NCBI RefSeq assembly: GCF_014204535.1
Contig: NZ_JACHLR010000017.1
Span: 1 to 64,000, forward strand
DNA: 64,000 nucleotides
Origin: Novosphingobium chloroacetimidivorans
Lineage (GTDB): Bacteria; Pseudomonadota; Alphaproteobacteria; Sphingomonadales; Sphingomonadaceae
Direction of reading: 5' to 3'
Shown: piece by piece, positions 36,110-45,353 of the stretch
Layout: every line of letters starts with the position of its first letter
Numbering within the stretch: position 1 is the stretch's first letter
The notes under the pieces: generated by a model
Database searches by the model: none
Told to the model about the DNA's origin: nothing
What the model saw: only the letters and a program-made list of their open reading frames with translations
Made by a program: the position numbers and the translations under genes

Positions 36110-37765
36110 TCACGGGCCAATGTATCCGACTGTCTCCTGCTGCGGATCGAGCGAGTCCGCCTTCCAGCGCACCGACCCGAATGGCCGCTCCAAGCGGCGG
36201 GTGACCCGGCGCCCGCGCTGCCGGTTGAAGGAATCCGCCTCGGCCTGGATCTGGTACTCCGGCGCGGCGTAGCGGTCGCGCATGCGTAAGTAGTCCCCCC
36301 AGGTCGGACAATGGTAGCGCTCGGTCCAAAGGGCCGGATTCTCGATGTCGCGCGCCAGCGACCAGTCGAAGCCGCCGAGCCGCTTGCGCACGCGCTGGAG
36401 GTTCATCATCGTGTCGTAGAACTCGCGCGCCTGCCCCGGTTCGACGTCGTACTCGACCTCGACGACGATCGGGCCGGATCGCAACGTCAGCGCCAGCGCC
36501 ACTTCGGGCTCGTAGCCGATCTCGACCATGGAAGTGTCGCTGTCCTCGTCGGGCAGCGGCAGGACGAAGCCGAGCAGCACCGTCGCCGCCACCGCGACTC
36601 CGGAGGTGATGAACGCGAGCGCGACGCCGATCTCACCCGCGATCTCGCCCCAGGCGTAAGCGCCGATGCCGATCCCGGCCGTGATCGCCGAGGAGTAGAG
36701 CGACAGCGCCCGCGCCGTCACCCAGCGCGGGGCCGACATCTGCACGGTCACGTTCAGGATCGCCACCGTCAGGATGTTGCTCATGCCGATGACGAAGAAG
36801 CCCGCGCACGTCAGCACGGTGTTGGTGCTGAAGCCGATGACGATCAGCGCGAGACCCGTGGCGACGGCGAACAGGCGCACCGCCGACTCGGTGGTCAGCC
36901 GCTGCTTGATCTGGGCGACGAACAAGGCGCCGAGCACGGCGCCGACACCCTGCGCCCCCAACAGGATGCCGTAGATCGCGGCGTCGCCGCGCAGCAGTTC
37001 CTTGGCGACGAGCGGCGCCAGGCCAGACGCGGTCGCCGTGCACAGGCCGAAGGCGAAGATGCGGGTCAACGCCGTGCGGATACCGGGCGAGTGCAGCGCG
37101 TAGCGAGCGCCGCCGATCATCGCCCGGTCGATCCGCTCTGGCGGCAAGCGCGAAGGTACGTGCCGGCGCTTCCACAACACGAACGAGAACAGCAGCGGCA
37201 GGTACAGCACCGAAGTCAGGCCGAACACCGCCTGCGCTCCGGCCGCCAGCACGATCACGCCGCCCAGCGCCGGGCCGAAGCTGCGCGCGACGTTGTAGCT
37301 GATGGTGCCCAAGGCCACGGCGGCCGGCAGATTCTCGCGCGAGACCTGCTCGGGGATCGAGGCCTGCCACGATGGCGAATAGAGCGCCACGCCCGCGCCG
37401 ATCAGCGCGCAGAACAGCAGCAGCAGCCAGGGCGTCGTCAGACCCATGAACGCGATCGCCGCCAGCACCGCGGCCATCACGGCGGAGAACGCGAGGCCGG
37501 ACACGGCGATGCGCCGGCGATCGAACATGTCGGCGATGGCGCCTGCTGGCAACGTCACGAACATCAGCGGCACCATCAGCGCGGTCTGCACCAGCGATAC
37601 CATGGTCGCCGAGTTGCTGAGCTGCGTCATCTCCCAGGCCGCGCCGACGCCAAGGAACAGCTGCCCGAAGTTGGAAAGAAGGCTGGCGCTCCAGATCCGG
37701 CGGAACACCGGTTCGCGCAACGGGGCGAACGCTCCGCCCGGTGCCTCCTGACCGCTGTCCGCCAT
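36110..37765 (-). CDS. MFS transporter (EntS/TMR type) with C-terminal ABM-like domain
   Basis: About 551 residues. Residues 1-400 form an MFS fold of the enterobactin-exporter/MFS_3 kind (FRRIWSASLLSNFGQLFLGVGAAW, GAIADMFDRRRI, SYNVARSFGPALGG). The last 150 or so residues are soluble (VVEVEYDVEPGQAREFYDTM, WTERYHCPTWGDYLRMRDRY) and resemble an antibiotic-biosynthesis-monooxygenase-like fold, a fusion found in this transporter subgroup. It may export a toxic intermediate or siderophore. The ATG at 37765 starts MADSGQEAPGG; the frame is open another 33 codons upstream. Confidence 0.85.
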   Translation of the reverse strand: MADSGQEAPGGAFAPLREPVFRRIWSASLLSNFGQLFLGVGAAWEMTQLSNSATMVSLVQTALMVPLMFVTLPAGAIADMFDRRRIAVSGLAFSAVMAAVLAAIAFMGLTTPWLLLLFCALIGAGVALYSPSWQASIPEQVSRENLPAAVALGTISYNVARSFGPALGGVIVLAAGAQAVFGLTSVLYLPLLFSFVLWKRRHVPSRLPPERIDRAMIGGARYALHSPGIRTALTRIFAFGLCTATASGLAPLVAKELLRGDAAIYGILLGAQGVGAVLGALFVAQIKQRLTTESAVRLFAVATGLALIVIGFSTNTVLTCAGFFVIGMSNILTVAILNVTVQMSAPRWVTARALSLYSSAITAGIGIGAYAWGEIAGEIGVALAFITSGVAVAATVLLGFVLPLPDEDSDTSMVEIGYEPEVALALTLRSGPIVVEVEYDVEPGQAREFYDTMMNLQRVRKRLGGFDWSLARDIENPALWTERYHCPTWGDYLRMRDRYAAPEYQIQAEADSFNRQRGRRVTRRLERPFGSVRWKADSLDPQQETVGYIGP

Positions 37766-38023
37766 GCTGCCCAAGCCCTTGTCCCCTGGTCCGTTCTGGC
37801 CCCGCCACGCTGTCGACGTAGCGCGGGTTTGCGTCACGCTGGCATGGGCAGTCGCCGGGCACAACCCGCACGCACCCTGAGGCTCTGCATAATCCTTGTG
37901 GCGAAGTCGCGTTGCAATATGCTAACCTTTGAAAGCAATCGCATGCGCGATGCCCTGCCCGATTGCAATTTCCCCGCCCACCTCGCATGTCCCGGGCACA
38001 CTAGAGATCCGCAGGAGACCACC

Positions 38024-39277
38024 GTGGCAGAGGCCTATATCATCGACGCCGTTCGCACCCCCCGGGGCCTTGGCAAGATGGGCAAGGGAGCGCTCTCGAC
38101 GATGCATCCGGAGCATCTCGCCGCGACTGTGTTCGCCGCTCTGAAGGAGCGCAACGACCTGGACACCGCCGATGTCGACGACATCATCTGGGGCACCTCG
38201 GCCACGCTGGGCCTGCAAGGCGGCGCGATCGGCCGGATGGCGGCGATGGACGCGGGATACGACGTGCGCGCCAGCGGCGTGAACCTCAATCGCTATTGCG
38301 GCTCGGGCCTTACCGCCACCAGCCTGGCAGCGGCGCAGATCATGTCCGGCATGGAAGACCTGGTGATCGCCGGCGGTTCCGAGCAGCTCAGCTACGTCAA
38401 TTACTATAGCGGCAAGATGCGCGAGGCCGGCATGAGCGGCGGCGGCATGGGGGTCGGCAATCCCCGCCTCCAGGCCAAGCACCCGCAGACCAACCAGGGT
38501 GTCGCCGCCGACGCCATCGCCGCGATGGAGGGCATCGGCCGCGAGGAGCTGGACGAGCTCGGCGCGGAAAGCCAGCGGCGCGCCGCGATCGCCATCCGCG
38601 AGGGACGCTTCGCCAAGTCGACGATCACGGTCAAGGACGACGACGGCAACGTGATCCTCGACCACGAAGAGTATCCGCGCCCCGAGACGACCAAGGAGAC
38701 GCTGGCGCAGCTCAAGCCCGCGTTCGAGATGTTCTACGACATGCCGAGCGAGAAGGACGGCCCCACTTACGCAGAGCTGATCAAGAAGAAGTACCCCGAC
38801 CTCGAGTTCGCGCCGCTCCACCATGCGGGTATCTCCTCGGGCGTTGTCGACGGCGCCGCCGGCGTGCTGCTCGCCTCCAAGGAGTACGCCGAGGCGCATG
38901 GCCTCAAGCCACGCGCCCGTGTCGTCGCGACCGCCAACGTCGGTGACGATCCGACGCTGATGCTCAACGCACCCGTTCCCGCGGCCAGGAAGGTGCTGGC
39001 CAAGGCCGGCCTGACGAAGGACGATATCGACGTCTTCGAGATCAACGAGGCCTTCGCCGTCGTCGTCGAGAAGTTCATCCGCGACCTCGACCTCGACCGC
39101 GCCAAAGTGAACCCCAACGGCGGATCGATCGCGCTCGGTCATCCGATCGGCGCAACCGGCGCGATCCTGATCGGCACCGCGCTCGACGAACTCGAGCGCA
39201 CCGGCGGCCGCTATGCGCTGATCACCATGTGCGCCGCCGGCGGCATGGCACCGGCCATGATCATCGAGCGCGTGTGA
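38024..39277 (+). CDS. Acetyl-CoA C-acyltransferase (thiolase)
   Basis: 417 residues with all thiolase signatures: nucleophile Cys in NRYCGSGLTATSLAA, the EINEAFAVV block, His in GGSIALGHPIGATG and the second Cys in MCAAGGMAPAM. It cleaves a 3-ketoacyl-CoA to acetyl-CoA and a shortened acyl-CoA, the last step of beta-oxidation. The GTG start at 38024 follows GCAGGAG with good spacing and gives VAEAYIIDAVRTPRG. The stop overlaps the start of the MarR gene (GTGTGA), so the regulator is coupled to the enzyme. Confidence 0.95.
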   Translation: MAEAYIIDAVRTPRGLGKMGKGALSTMHPEHLAATVFAALKERNDLDTADVDDIIWGTSATLGLQGGAIGRMAAMDAGYDVRASGVNLNRYCGSGLTATSLAAAQIMSGMEDLVIAGGSEQLSYVNYYSGKMREAGMSGGGMGVGNPRLQAKHPQTNQGVAADAIAAMEGIGREELDELGAESQRRAAIAIREGRFAKSTITVKDDDGNVILDHEEYPRPETTKETLAQLKPAFEMFYDMPSEKDGPTYAELIKKKYPDLEFAPLHHAGISSGVVDGAAGVLLASKEYAEAHGLKPRARVVATANVGDDPTLMLNAPVPAARKVLAKAGLTKDDIDVFEINEAFAVVVEKFIRDLDLDRAKVNPNGGSIALGHPIGATGAILIGTALDELERTGGRYALITMCAAGGMAPAMIIERV

Positions 39278-39795
39278 GCAACGAGGACAGCAGCACCGTT
39301 ACGGTGTCGGGCGATCTGACGCCCGGAACCAAGGGACAATCCGCCGAGCCGGCTTGCACCGATTCGGCGCACGAGGCGCGGCGCCATATCGGCCTGCGCT
39401 TCACGATCATCGCGCGTCTGCTGCGCAACAACTTCGATCGCCAGGTCGTCAACCTCAACGTGACGCGCTCGCAATGGGCGATGATCGCGGTCGTCTCGCG
39501 CGTGCCCGGGGCGACGCAGCGCACGATCGCCGAAGCTCTGGAGATGTCCGAGGCGTCGGCGGGCCGACTGATCGACCGGCTGTGTGCCGACGGGCTGCTG
39601 GAACGTCGCGACCGCCACGATGATCGGCGTGCCCGCGCCGTCTACCTCACCCCCGCCGCGGAGCCGCTATTGGAGAAGCTCGCGTCCATCGCCCGTGAGA
39701 GCGAGAAGCGCATGTTCAAGGGCTTCAGCGAGGACGATCTCGAAGCGCTGGGCAGCTATCTCGACCGCATCTACGACAACATCAACCGCGGTTGA
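39274..39795 (+). CDS. MarR-family transcriptional regulator
   Basis: 173 residues. A winged helix-turn-helix with NVTRSQWAMIAVVSRVPGATQRTIAEAL, SAGRLIDRLCADGLLERRDRHDDRRARAVYLT (DxR in the wing) and amphipathic dimerisation helices at both ends. It is translationally coupled to the thiolase through a GTG start overlapping the stop by four bases. MarR proteins usually repress nearby genes until a phenolic or acyl-CoA ligand binds, so thiolase and cluster genes are the likely targets. Confidence 0.9.
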   Translation: MSNEDSSTVTVSGDLTPGTKGQSAEPACTDSAHEARRHIGLRFTIIARLLRNNFDRQVVNLNVTRSQWAMIAVVSRVPGATQRTIAEALEMSEASAGRLIDRLCADGLLERRDRHDDRRARAVYLTPAAEPLLEKLASIARESEKRMFKGFSEDDLEALGSYLDRIYDNINRG

Positions 39796-40018
39796 CCTTC
39801 GCCACATGGTCGCTGGTCCGAGCAGCGATGTGCTCGACCAAGCCTTAGCAGGTTGGCGGGCGAGCCGGTGCGCTATCCTTTCGCCGAACCCATCCGACCC
39901 AGCGGTTCGGTCGGGCTCCGCCGGTCCTGAGCCGACCTGAACGCGCAAGGCCCAGTCGCGAGTGACAGCGTCCCGGTGTGCGCGCCACTCGCAAGGACTG
40001 ATGCACACAAACGAAAAT

Positions 40019-40048
40019 GGGCGGCGCCCCCCGGCACCGCCCTTTTTT
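40019..40048. terminator. Bidirectional rho-independent terminator
   Basis: Stem GGGCGGCGCC / GGCACCGCCC (one mismatch), followed by TTTTTT on the plus strand and by ATTTTCGTTTG on the minus strand. It serves the minus-strand exported-protein gene ending at 40070 and can also stop read-through from the MarR gene. The remaining bases 39796-40018 hold no gene. Confidence 0.8.
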
Positions 40049-40069
40049 CGAAAACCAGCTTGGGCCGAA

Positions 40070-40381
40070 TTACTTGGCCGAAGCGACTTCCTTCTTGGTG
40101 AGCGAGGTGGTGACCTTGCCACCGACCGACGAGATCGTCGAAGCGGGGACGGTCACCAGCTTGCCGCTCAGGATGATCTGCGGGTTGCCTTCGGCATTGA
40201 CGCGGTAGATCGGAGCAAGACGTGCACCGTTGCTGTAAAGCATCTGGCCGGCGTTCAGCTTGGCAACGGGAGCGGCCTCCTCGGTGACTTCGCGGACCGA
40301 CTGCGAGGTCTCGGCAAACGCGGCCGGGACGGAGAAGGTGGCGACAGTGGCAACGGCGGCGAGAGCGATGATCTTCTTCAT
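40070..40381 (-). CDS. Small secreted protein, uncharacterised
   Basis: 103 residues. A clear Sec signal peptide (MKKIIALAAVATVATFSVPAAFA, cleavage after AFA near 23; shown in part as MKKIIALAAVATVATF) leads to a mature part of about 80 residues with AGQMLYSNGARLAPIYRVN and a beta-rich, Thr/Ser/Lys-rich C-terminus. No cysteines. I recognise it as a common small sphingomonad exported protein of unknown role. It has GGAGAA about 12 bases before the ATG, a consensus-like promoter at 40451-40479 and its own terminator, so it is probably well expressed and monocistronic. Confidence 0.85.
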   Translation of the reverse strand: MKKIIALAAVATVATFSVPAAFAETSQSVREVTEEAAPVAKLNAGQMLYSNGARLAPIYRVNAEGNPQIILSGKLVTVPASTISSVGGKVTTSLTKKEVASAK

Positions 40382-40450
40382 GATGTATTCTCCGATATCA
40401 AATCGGGTCTGACCCGGTAGGCTGAAGCTGTCTGCTTGCCTTACTCACCT

Positions 40451-40479
40451 AGGTTAGGATTGCGACTCACGCAAGTCAA
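40451..40479 (-). promoter_or_regulatory. Sigma-70-type promoter for the small secreted protein
   Basis: Read on the minus strand: -35 TTGACT (40479-40474), 17-bp spacer, -10 TAACCT (40456-40451), putting transcription start near 40444 and a 5' leader of about 60 bases. This is the most consensus-like promoter I found. Apart from it, the 322 bases from 40382 to 40703 show only a relatively AT-rich stretch upstream of the CoA-transferase. Confidence 0.65.
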
Positions 40480-40703
40480 TTGCAAATGCTGCAAACGCGA
40501 AACAGATTTGCTCAACTACCTTAGTGTGCCCGTGGAACTGGCGTTAAGTACGTATGCAGCTGCGGCATACCTGCGGATCTGCCAAGGTTAGACACTCAGA
40601 TCATCGTCGCCACGATGGCCAGGAGAGTTGATCGGCTGTGCGATTCCGCGCAAACCCGCCCGATGGGAGCGCGAGCCTCGCCTCGCCCGGGAACAGCAGG
40701 GAC

Positions 40704-41942
40704 ATGACGAATATGGCGACCAAGGTGATGCAGGGCGTGAAGGTACTGGAAGTCGCCCAGTTCACGTTTACGCCCGCGGCCGGCGCGATCCTCGCCGACT
40801 GGGGCGCGGATGTCATCAAGATCGAGCACCCGGTGCGCGGAGACACGCAGCGCGGGTTCCTCAACATGGGTGGCGTCAAGCTGGACCCGCTGCGCCATAC
40901 CCTGATCGAGCATCCGAACCGCGGCAAGCGCTCCGTCGGCATCGATCTGGCCACTGCAGAGGGCCAGGAACTGCTTTATGAACTTGCCAAGCAGTGCGAC
41001 GTATTCCTGACCAACTTCCTCCCGCAAGTCCGGCAGAAGAACAAGTTCGACGTCGAGCACATCAAGGCCGTCAACCCCAGCATCATCTACGCACGGGGCA
41101 GCGCCTGGGGTGATAAGGGGCCCGAGCGCGAGAAGGGTGGCTTCGATGGCACCGCGTTCTGGTCGCGCAGCGGCATAGCCGACTGCATGACGCCGCCCGA
41201 GCTGCCGGGACCGCTCTCGCAGGGCATGCCCGCATTCGGCGATTCGATCGGTGGCATGTTCATCGCCGGTGGCATCTCGGCGGCGCTGTTCCATCGTGAG
41301 AAGACTGGCGAAGGCGCCGTCCTGGACGTCTCGCTGATGAGCACTGCAGCCTGGGCCTCCGGCGCCAACATCGCGCAGGCGCTGGAAACCGGCATAGTCA
41401 CCAGGAACTCGATGCCGACGTCGGGCGGCGCAGGCACCAACCCGTTCATGGGCAACTTCTGGACCTCGGATGGACGCACGATCAACTTGTGCATGGTGAG
41501 CCCCACCGGCCTGATCGAGGACACCTTCATCCACATCGGCCGCCCGGAAGCAGCCAAGGATCCGCGCTTCGCCGACGTGCTCAGCCTGATGAAGCACGCC
41601 AAGGAAGCCAGCGAGATCCTGGTCGAGGCCTTTGCCGAAAAGCCGTTCGCCTACTGGCGCGAGCACCTCAAGACGCTTAAGGGCCAGTGGGCGCCGATCC
41701 TCAACCTGATCGAGCTTGCCAACGACGAGCAGGCGATCGCCAACGACACGATCATCGAGGTCGAAGCGTCCGACGGCGGCGCGCCCATCAAGCTCGTCCG
41801 CAATCCGGTCCAATGGAACGGCGAGCCGGTCGAGACCACCCGCGCTCCCCAGGCCAGCGAGCATACCGAGATCGTGCTCATGGAAATGGGTGTCGAATGG
41901 GACAAGATCGAGGAGCTCAAAGCCAAGGGCGCGATCGCCTGA
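40704..41942 (+). CDS. Class III CoA-transferase (CaiB/BaiF family)
   Basis: About 412 residues. The N-terminal Rossmann part starts GVKVLEVAQFTFTPAAGAILADWGADVIKIEHP, and the catalytic Asp lies in GGFDGTAFW. The linker and second half follow the family (GGAGTNPFMGNFWTSDGR, later DPRFADVLSL). Members swap CoA between acids through an aspartyl-CoA thioester. It should activate a substrate acid using CoA from a donor thioester. ATG 40704 or 40713 both fit the AGGGAC site; 40638 is less likely. First gene of a run with the 96-residue protein and the acyl-CoA ligase. Confidence 0.92.
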   Translation: MTNMATKVMQGVKVLEVAQFTFTPAAGAILADWGADVIKIEHPVRGDTQRGFLNMGGVKLDPLRHTLIEHPNRGKRSVGIDLATAEGQELLYELAKQCDVFLTNFLPQVRQKNKFDVEHIKAVNPSIIYARGSAWGDKGPEREKGGFDGTAFWSRSGIADCMTPPELPGPLSQGMPAFGDSIGGMFIAGGISAALFHREKTGEGAVLDVSLMSTAAWASGANIAQALETGIVTRNSMPTSGGAGTNPFMGNFWTSDGRTINLCMVSPTGLIEDTFIHIGRPEAAKDPRFADVLSLMKHAKEASEILVEAFAEKPFAYWREHLKTLKGQWAPILNLIELANDEQAIANDTIIEVEASDGGAPIKLVRNPVQWNGEPVETTRAPQASEHTEIVLMEMGVEWDKIEELKAKGAIA

Positions 41943-42110
41943 GGGCTCTCCTCGTCGGCGGACTGCTTGGTTCTTGCGGCCGTGTCACCGTGAGCTGGGA
42001 AGAGCCTCGGTCTTGATCGATCCTGTCGCTTGCCTAAACAGTTTGCCATCAACCGATGAGACCGACGGCCGATCAACCAGGATCGGCCGATCAATCAAGA
42101 GGAATGCCCG

Positions 42111-42401
42111 ATGAAGCCCGGTACCCGACTGAAGAGCCAAGCCGACGACACCGAAGTCATGGTGATCCGCACCGGCGGCGGCACGATCGAGTGCGGCGGC
42201 GCGCCGATGGCCGAAGCCAAGCCGGCCGAACTCCTGCCGCTCGCGGCCGACTTCTCGGCCGGCACCTTGATGGGCAAGCGCTACGTCGATGCCGATGGGG
42301 CCTACGAACTGCTTTGCGTCAAGCCGGGCAAGGGCTCGCTGTCGGTCGACGGCATCGCGCTCGTCACCAAGGACGCCAAGCCGCTTCCCGCGTCCGACTG
42401 A
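42111..42401 (+). CDS. Small conserved-looking protein in CoA-activation operon
   Basis: 96 residues, start supported by AGAGGAA. It begins MKPGTRLKSQADDTEVMVIR and has a CGGAPM motif in the middle, a GKRYVD segment and an acidic/Lys C-terminus, with no signal peptide or membrane helix. The pattern suggests a small beta-fold with one conserved Cys. It lies between a CoA-transferase and an acyl-CoA ligase, 37 bases before the latter. I have the impression that similar small proteins sit beside acyl-CoA ligases elsewhere, but cannot name a family. It may be an accessory or carrier-like partner; function unknown. Confidence 0.7.
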   Translation: MKPGTRLKSQADDTEVMVIRTGGGTIECGGAPMAEAKPAELLPLAADFSAGTLMGKRYVDADGAYELLCVKPGKGSLSVDGIALVTKDAKPLPASD

Positions 42402-42438
42402 TCTTCAACCCTCGACCCCTGGGGCCTGCCAAACTGCC

Positions 42439-43938
42439 ATGAACATCGCGCTTCTCCTCGAAATGGCGGCCGAAGCCGCGCCCGATCGCGTCGGTCTCGT
42501 CTGCGATGGCAAGCGCTGGACATATGGCGAACTGCTGAGCGCGGCACGCGGCGCATTCGAGCTCATCGTCGAGAGCGATGCGCAATATGTCGCCCTGCTC
42601 GACGAGAGCAGCGAGGCGGCGCTGATCGCCGTCTTCGGCGCGGCGCTGGCCGGGGTGCCCTATTGCCCGCTGAACTACCGCCTGCCGGACGCCGATCTGG
42701 CTGCCCTGCTCGGCCGTATCGCGCCAGCGCTGGTGATCGGCGACGAGGAACGGGTGATTCGCGTCGCCGGCGATCAGGGCCACACGATCATGGCGCGCGA
42801 GGAGTTCGCCCAGAAGGTCCAGGAGATCGTTCCCGGCGAGGACACGCGCGAAACCGATGCGGGTGAAGGCGTGGCGATCCAGCTGTTCACCAGCGGCACG
42901 ACGGCGGCCCCCAAGGCTGCGATCCTGCGCCACTCCAACCTGCTGGGCTACATTCTGGGCACGGTCGAGTTCGCCAGCGCTGACGAGGACGACGCGGCGC
43001 TGGTGGTGGTGCCGCCTTATCACATCGCCGGGATCTCCGCCCTGCTCTCCTCGATCTACGCGCAGCGCAAGATCGTGATGCTGCCAAGCTTCACGCCCGA
43101 AGCCTGGCTCGCGCTGGTCGCCGAGGAGCGCATCACCAATGCCTTCGTCGTGCCGACCATGCTGGCGCGGATCGTCGATGCGATCGAGAGGGGCACGCCG
43201 GCCCAGGTCTCTTCGCTGCGCGCGGTAGCCTATGGCGGGGGCAAGATGCCGTTGGAGGTGATCCACAAGGCATTGGAGCTGTTCCCGACCAGCGGCTTCA
43301 CCAACGCCTATGGCCTGACCGAGACGAGCTCCACGGTAGCCCTGCTCGGCCCGGACGAACACCGCGCCGCGCTCGCGTCCGACGATCCCAAGGTCCGCGC
43401 GCGCCTCACCTCGGTGGGCAAGCCGATCCCGACCGTCGAGTTGGAGATCCGCGGCGAGGACGGCCAGGTCCTTCCGGTCGGCGAGGCCGGCGAGATCTAC
43501 GTGCGCGGCGACCAGGTCTCGGGCGAGTACAAGGAGAAGTCGGCGCTGGATGCCGAAGGCTGGTTCCCGACTCGCGACGCGGGCTACATGGACGAGGAAG
43601 GCTACCTGTTCCTCTCCGGCCGCGCGGACGACGTGATCGTGCGCGGCGGCGAGAACATGAGCCCAGGCGAGATCGAGGACGTGCTGCTGACCCACCCCGC
43701 CATCGCCGACGCCTGTGCCTGCGCGGTGCCCTCGATCGAGTGGGGCGAGGCCGTGGGTGTCGCCGTGGTCACCCGCGAAGGGCACGAGCAGCCGGACGAG
43801 GATGAGCTCAAGGAGCTGATCCGCGGCCGCCTGCGTTCGAGCCGCGTGCCCGAGCGGATCGCCTTCGTCGCCGAGCTGCCTTACAACGAGATGGGCAAGC
43901 TGCTGCGTCGCAAGGTCAAGGACGTGCTGGCCGCCTGA
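42439..43938 (+). CDS. Acyl-CoA ligase (AMP-forming, ANL superfamily)
   Basis: 499 residues. ATP-binding P-loop LFTSGTTAAPKAAIL, A5 motif NAYGLTETSS, then GWFPTRDAGYMDEEGYLFLSGR (parts of A7 and the hinge), VRGGENMSPGEIED and the C-terminal catalytic Lys in NEMGKLLRRKV. It converts a carboxylic acid, ATP and CoA to acyl-CoA, AMP and PPi; the acid is unknown. The ATG at 42439 starts MNIALLLEMAAEAAPDRVG. It follows the CoA-transferase and the small protein on the same strand. Confidence 0.93.
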   Translation: MNIALLLEMAAEAAPDRVGLVCDGKRWTYGELLSAARGAFELIVESDAQYVALLDESSEAALIAVFGAALAGVPYCPLNYRLPDADLAALLGRIAPALVIGDEERVIRVAGDQGHTIMAREEFAQKVQEIVPGEDTRETDAGEGVAIQLFTSGTTAAPKAAILRHSNLLGYILGTVEFASADEDDAALVVVPPYHIAGISALLSSIYAQRKIVMLPSFTPEAWLALVAEERITNAFVVPTMLARIVDAIERGTPAQVSSLRAVAYGGGKMPLEVIHKALELFPTSGFTNAYGLTETSSTVALLGPDEHRAALASDDPKVRARLTSVGKPIPTVELEIRGEDGQVLPVGEAGEIYVRGDQVSGEYKEKSALDAEGWFPTRDAGYMDEEGYLFLSGRADDVIVRGGENMSPGEIEDVLLTHPAIADACACAVPSIEWGEAVGVAVVTREGHEQPDEDELKELIRGRLRSSRVPERIAFVAELPYNEMGKLLRRKVKDVLAA

Positions 43939-43984
43939 GGCGCGATGCCCGGCCAACTCGGGGTATGTCATTATCCGCACCCAT

Positions 43985-44114
43985 CACCCTGAACTTGTAT
44001 CAGGGACCATCTTCCGCCTTGCCCCGCACCTCGACACAGCAGACTGCGCTGCCGGGTGGCGACGCAAGCCAATGGTTGACACTGCGGAACGGACCCTGAA
44101 ACGAGTTCGGGGTG
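43985..44114. repeat. Inverted-repeat element with CACCCTGAAC ends
   Basis: About 130 bp bounded by CACCCTGAACTTGTATCAGG and the near-inverse CCTGAAACGAGTTCGGGGTG. The inside is non-coding. This resembles dispersed CCTGAA...TTCAGG palindromes of alphaproteobacteria and is unrelated to family A-E. The right end supplies a GTG (44112) that would otherwise look like a start for the next gene. Confidence 0.75.
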
Positions 44115-44159
44115 ACGAACGAGCAAACGCAAGCGCGGCGATGCTCAAGAGAGCTCCTT

Positions 44160-45353
44160 GTGAACCCGCCTGGTGACTACGCCCTCGCGATCCCGCTCGC
44201 GCGATGGGCGAACCGCCGGCTGCAATTGCTCGCAGCCGAGACCGGCAGCGCGCGCCTGTCCGAACTCCACGGTACCACTCTGGTCGGCGAGCGCGGTGCG
44301 AACAACGGCTACCGGATCAACGGCCGCGTGTCAGCCGGGCTTGGCGGCAGCCGCCTGATGCCGACTCGGGACGGAGGCTGGTTCGCGCTGACCCTGATCC
44401 GGCCCGAAGATCGCGAATTGCTCCCCGCCCTGTTCGGCGATGCCGATCTCGCCATCCACGACAACGACGCCATCGCCGCAGCCGCGCTCCGCCATAACTG
44501 CGCCGAGCTTGTCGCGCGCGGACGCGATCTTGGCCTGCCGGTCGCCTCGGCCGATGAAGTGCCGGTCAATCCGCCGGTCGAGATCCTGGTTCGTGGCCCC
44601 ATGCGCCGCCGCGCGCGGGGACAGCGGCTGCTGGTGATCGACATGTCGGCGATCTGGGCCGGTCCGCTCGCCGGGCATCTGTTCTGGCTGGCCGGTGCGC
44701 AAGTCGTGAAGGTCGAAAGCCTCACCCGTCCCGACCTCATCCGCCGCGACGATCCGGCCACCTTCGACCTGATCAACCAGGGCAAGGCGAACGTGGTGGT
44801 CGACTTCGCGAGCGACCCGCAGAAGGCCGCCCTCGTCGCGCTGATCCGGCGCGCCGATGTGGTGATCGAATCCTCGCGACCCCGCGCGCTCAAGCAGCTG
44901 GGGATCGATGCCGAGGCGCTCGTGCGCGAAGTGCCCGGCCTCGTCTGGCTCTCGGTCACCGGGCATGGCGCGAGCGGCGAGGCAGCGAACTGGACCGGCA
45001 TCGGCAACGACTGTGCCGTCGCCGGCGGCCTAGCCCGCGCGCTGGAGGACGCCAGCGGCGAGATCGGCTATGTCGGCGATGCGATCGCTGACCCGCTCAC
45101 CGGCATCACGGCCGCTCTGGAAGGCTGGCGGGCGCTCCAGTCCGGCGAGGCGCAGCGCGTCGGCCTGTCGATGAGCGCCATCGTCGCGCAGGCGCTCGCG
45201 CAGGAGCGCGCGCACGATGCGGCTGCTCTCGAATCCGAATTGCAAGGCTGGGCGGCGGCGAACGGCAAGCTCTTCCCGAAGTTCGCTCGCCGCACGCTGC
45301 TGGCACCGGTGCATGCGATCGGCAGCGACAACGCGCGCTATCTGCCATGCTGA
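44160..45353 (+). CDS. CaiB/BaiF-type CoA-transferase with apparently permuted halves
   Basis: About 397 residues. The part that normally ends the family comes first (NNGYRINGRVSAGLGG, TRDGGWFALTLIRPEDRELLPALFGD). The part that normally begins it starts near residue 156 (LLVIDMSAIWAGPLAGHLFWLAGAQVVKVES), followed by GYVGDAIADPLTGITAAL, whose Asp is the likely catalytic residue, and GLSMSAIVAQAL. The active-site Asp is thus retained despite the changed order. GTG 44160 is preferred (AGAGAG upstream); the GTG at 44112 lies in the adjoining repeat. The stop overlaps the next gene start. Confidence 0.75.
   Translation: MNPPGDYALAIPLARWANRRLQLLAAETGSARLSELHGTTLVGERGANNGYRINGRVSAGLGGSRLMPTRDGGWFALTLIRPEDRELLPALFGDADLAIHDNDAIAAAALRHNCAELVARGRDLGLPVASADEVPVNPPVEILVRGPMRRRARGQRLLVIDMSAIWAGPLAGHLFWLAGAQVVKVESLTRPDLIRRDDPATFDLINQGKANVVVDFASDPQKAALVALIRRADVVIESSRPRALKQLGIDAEALVREVPGLVWLSVTGHGASGEAANWTGIGNDCAVAGGLARALEDASGEIGYVGDAIADPLTGITAALEGWRALQSGEAQRVGLSMSAIVAQALAQERAHDAAALESELQGWAAANGKLFPKFARRTLLAPVHAIGSDNARYLPC

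Noticed and set aside
44112..44159. Upstream GTG start for the permuted CoA-transferase
   Set aside because: The GTG belongs to the right end of a palindromic repeat; GTG 44160 with AGAGAG upstream is better placed.
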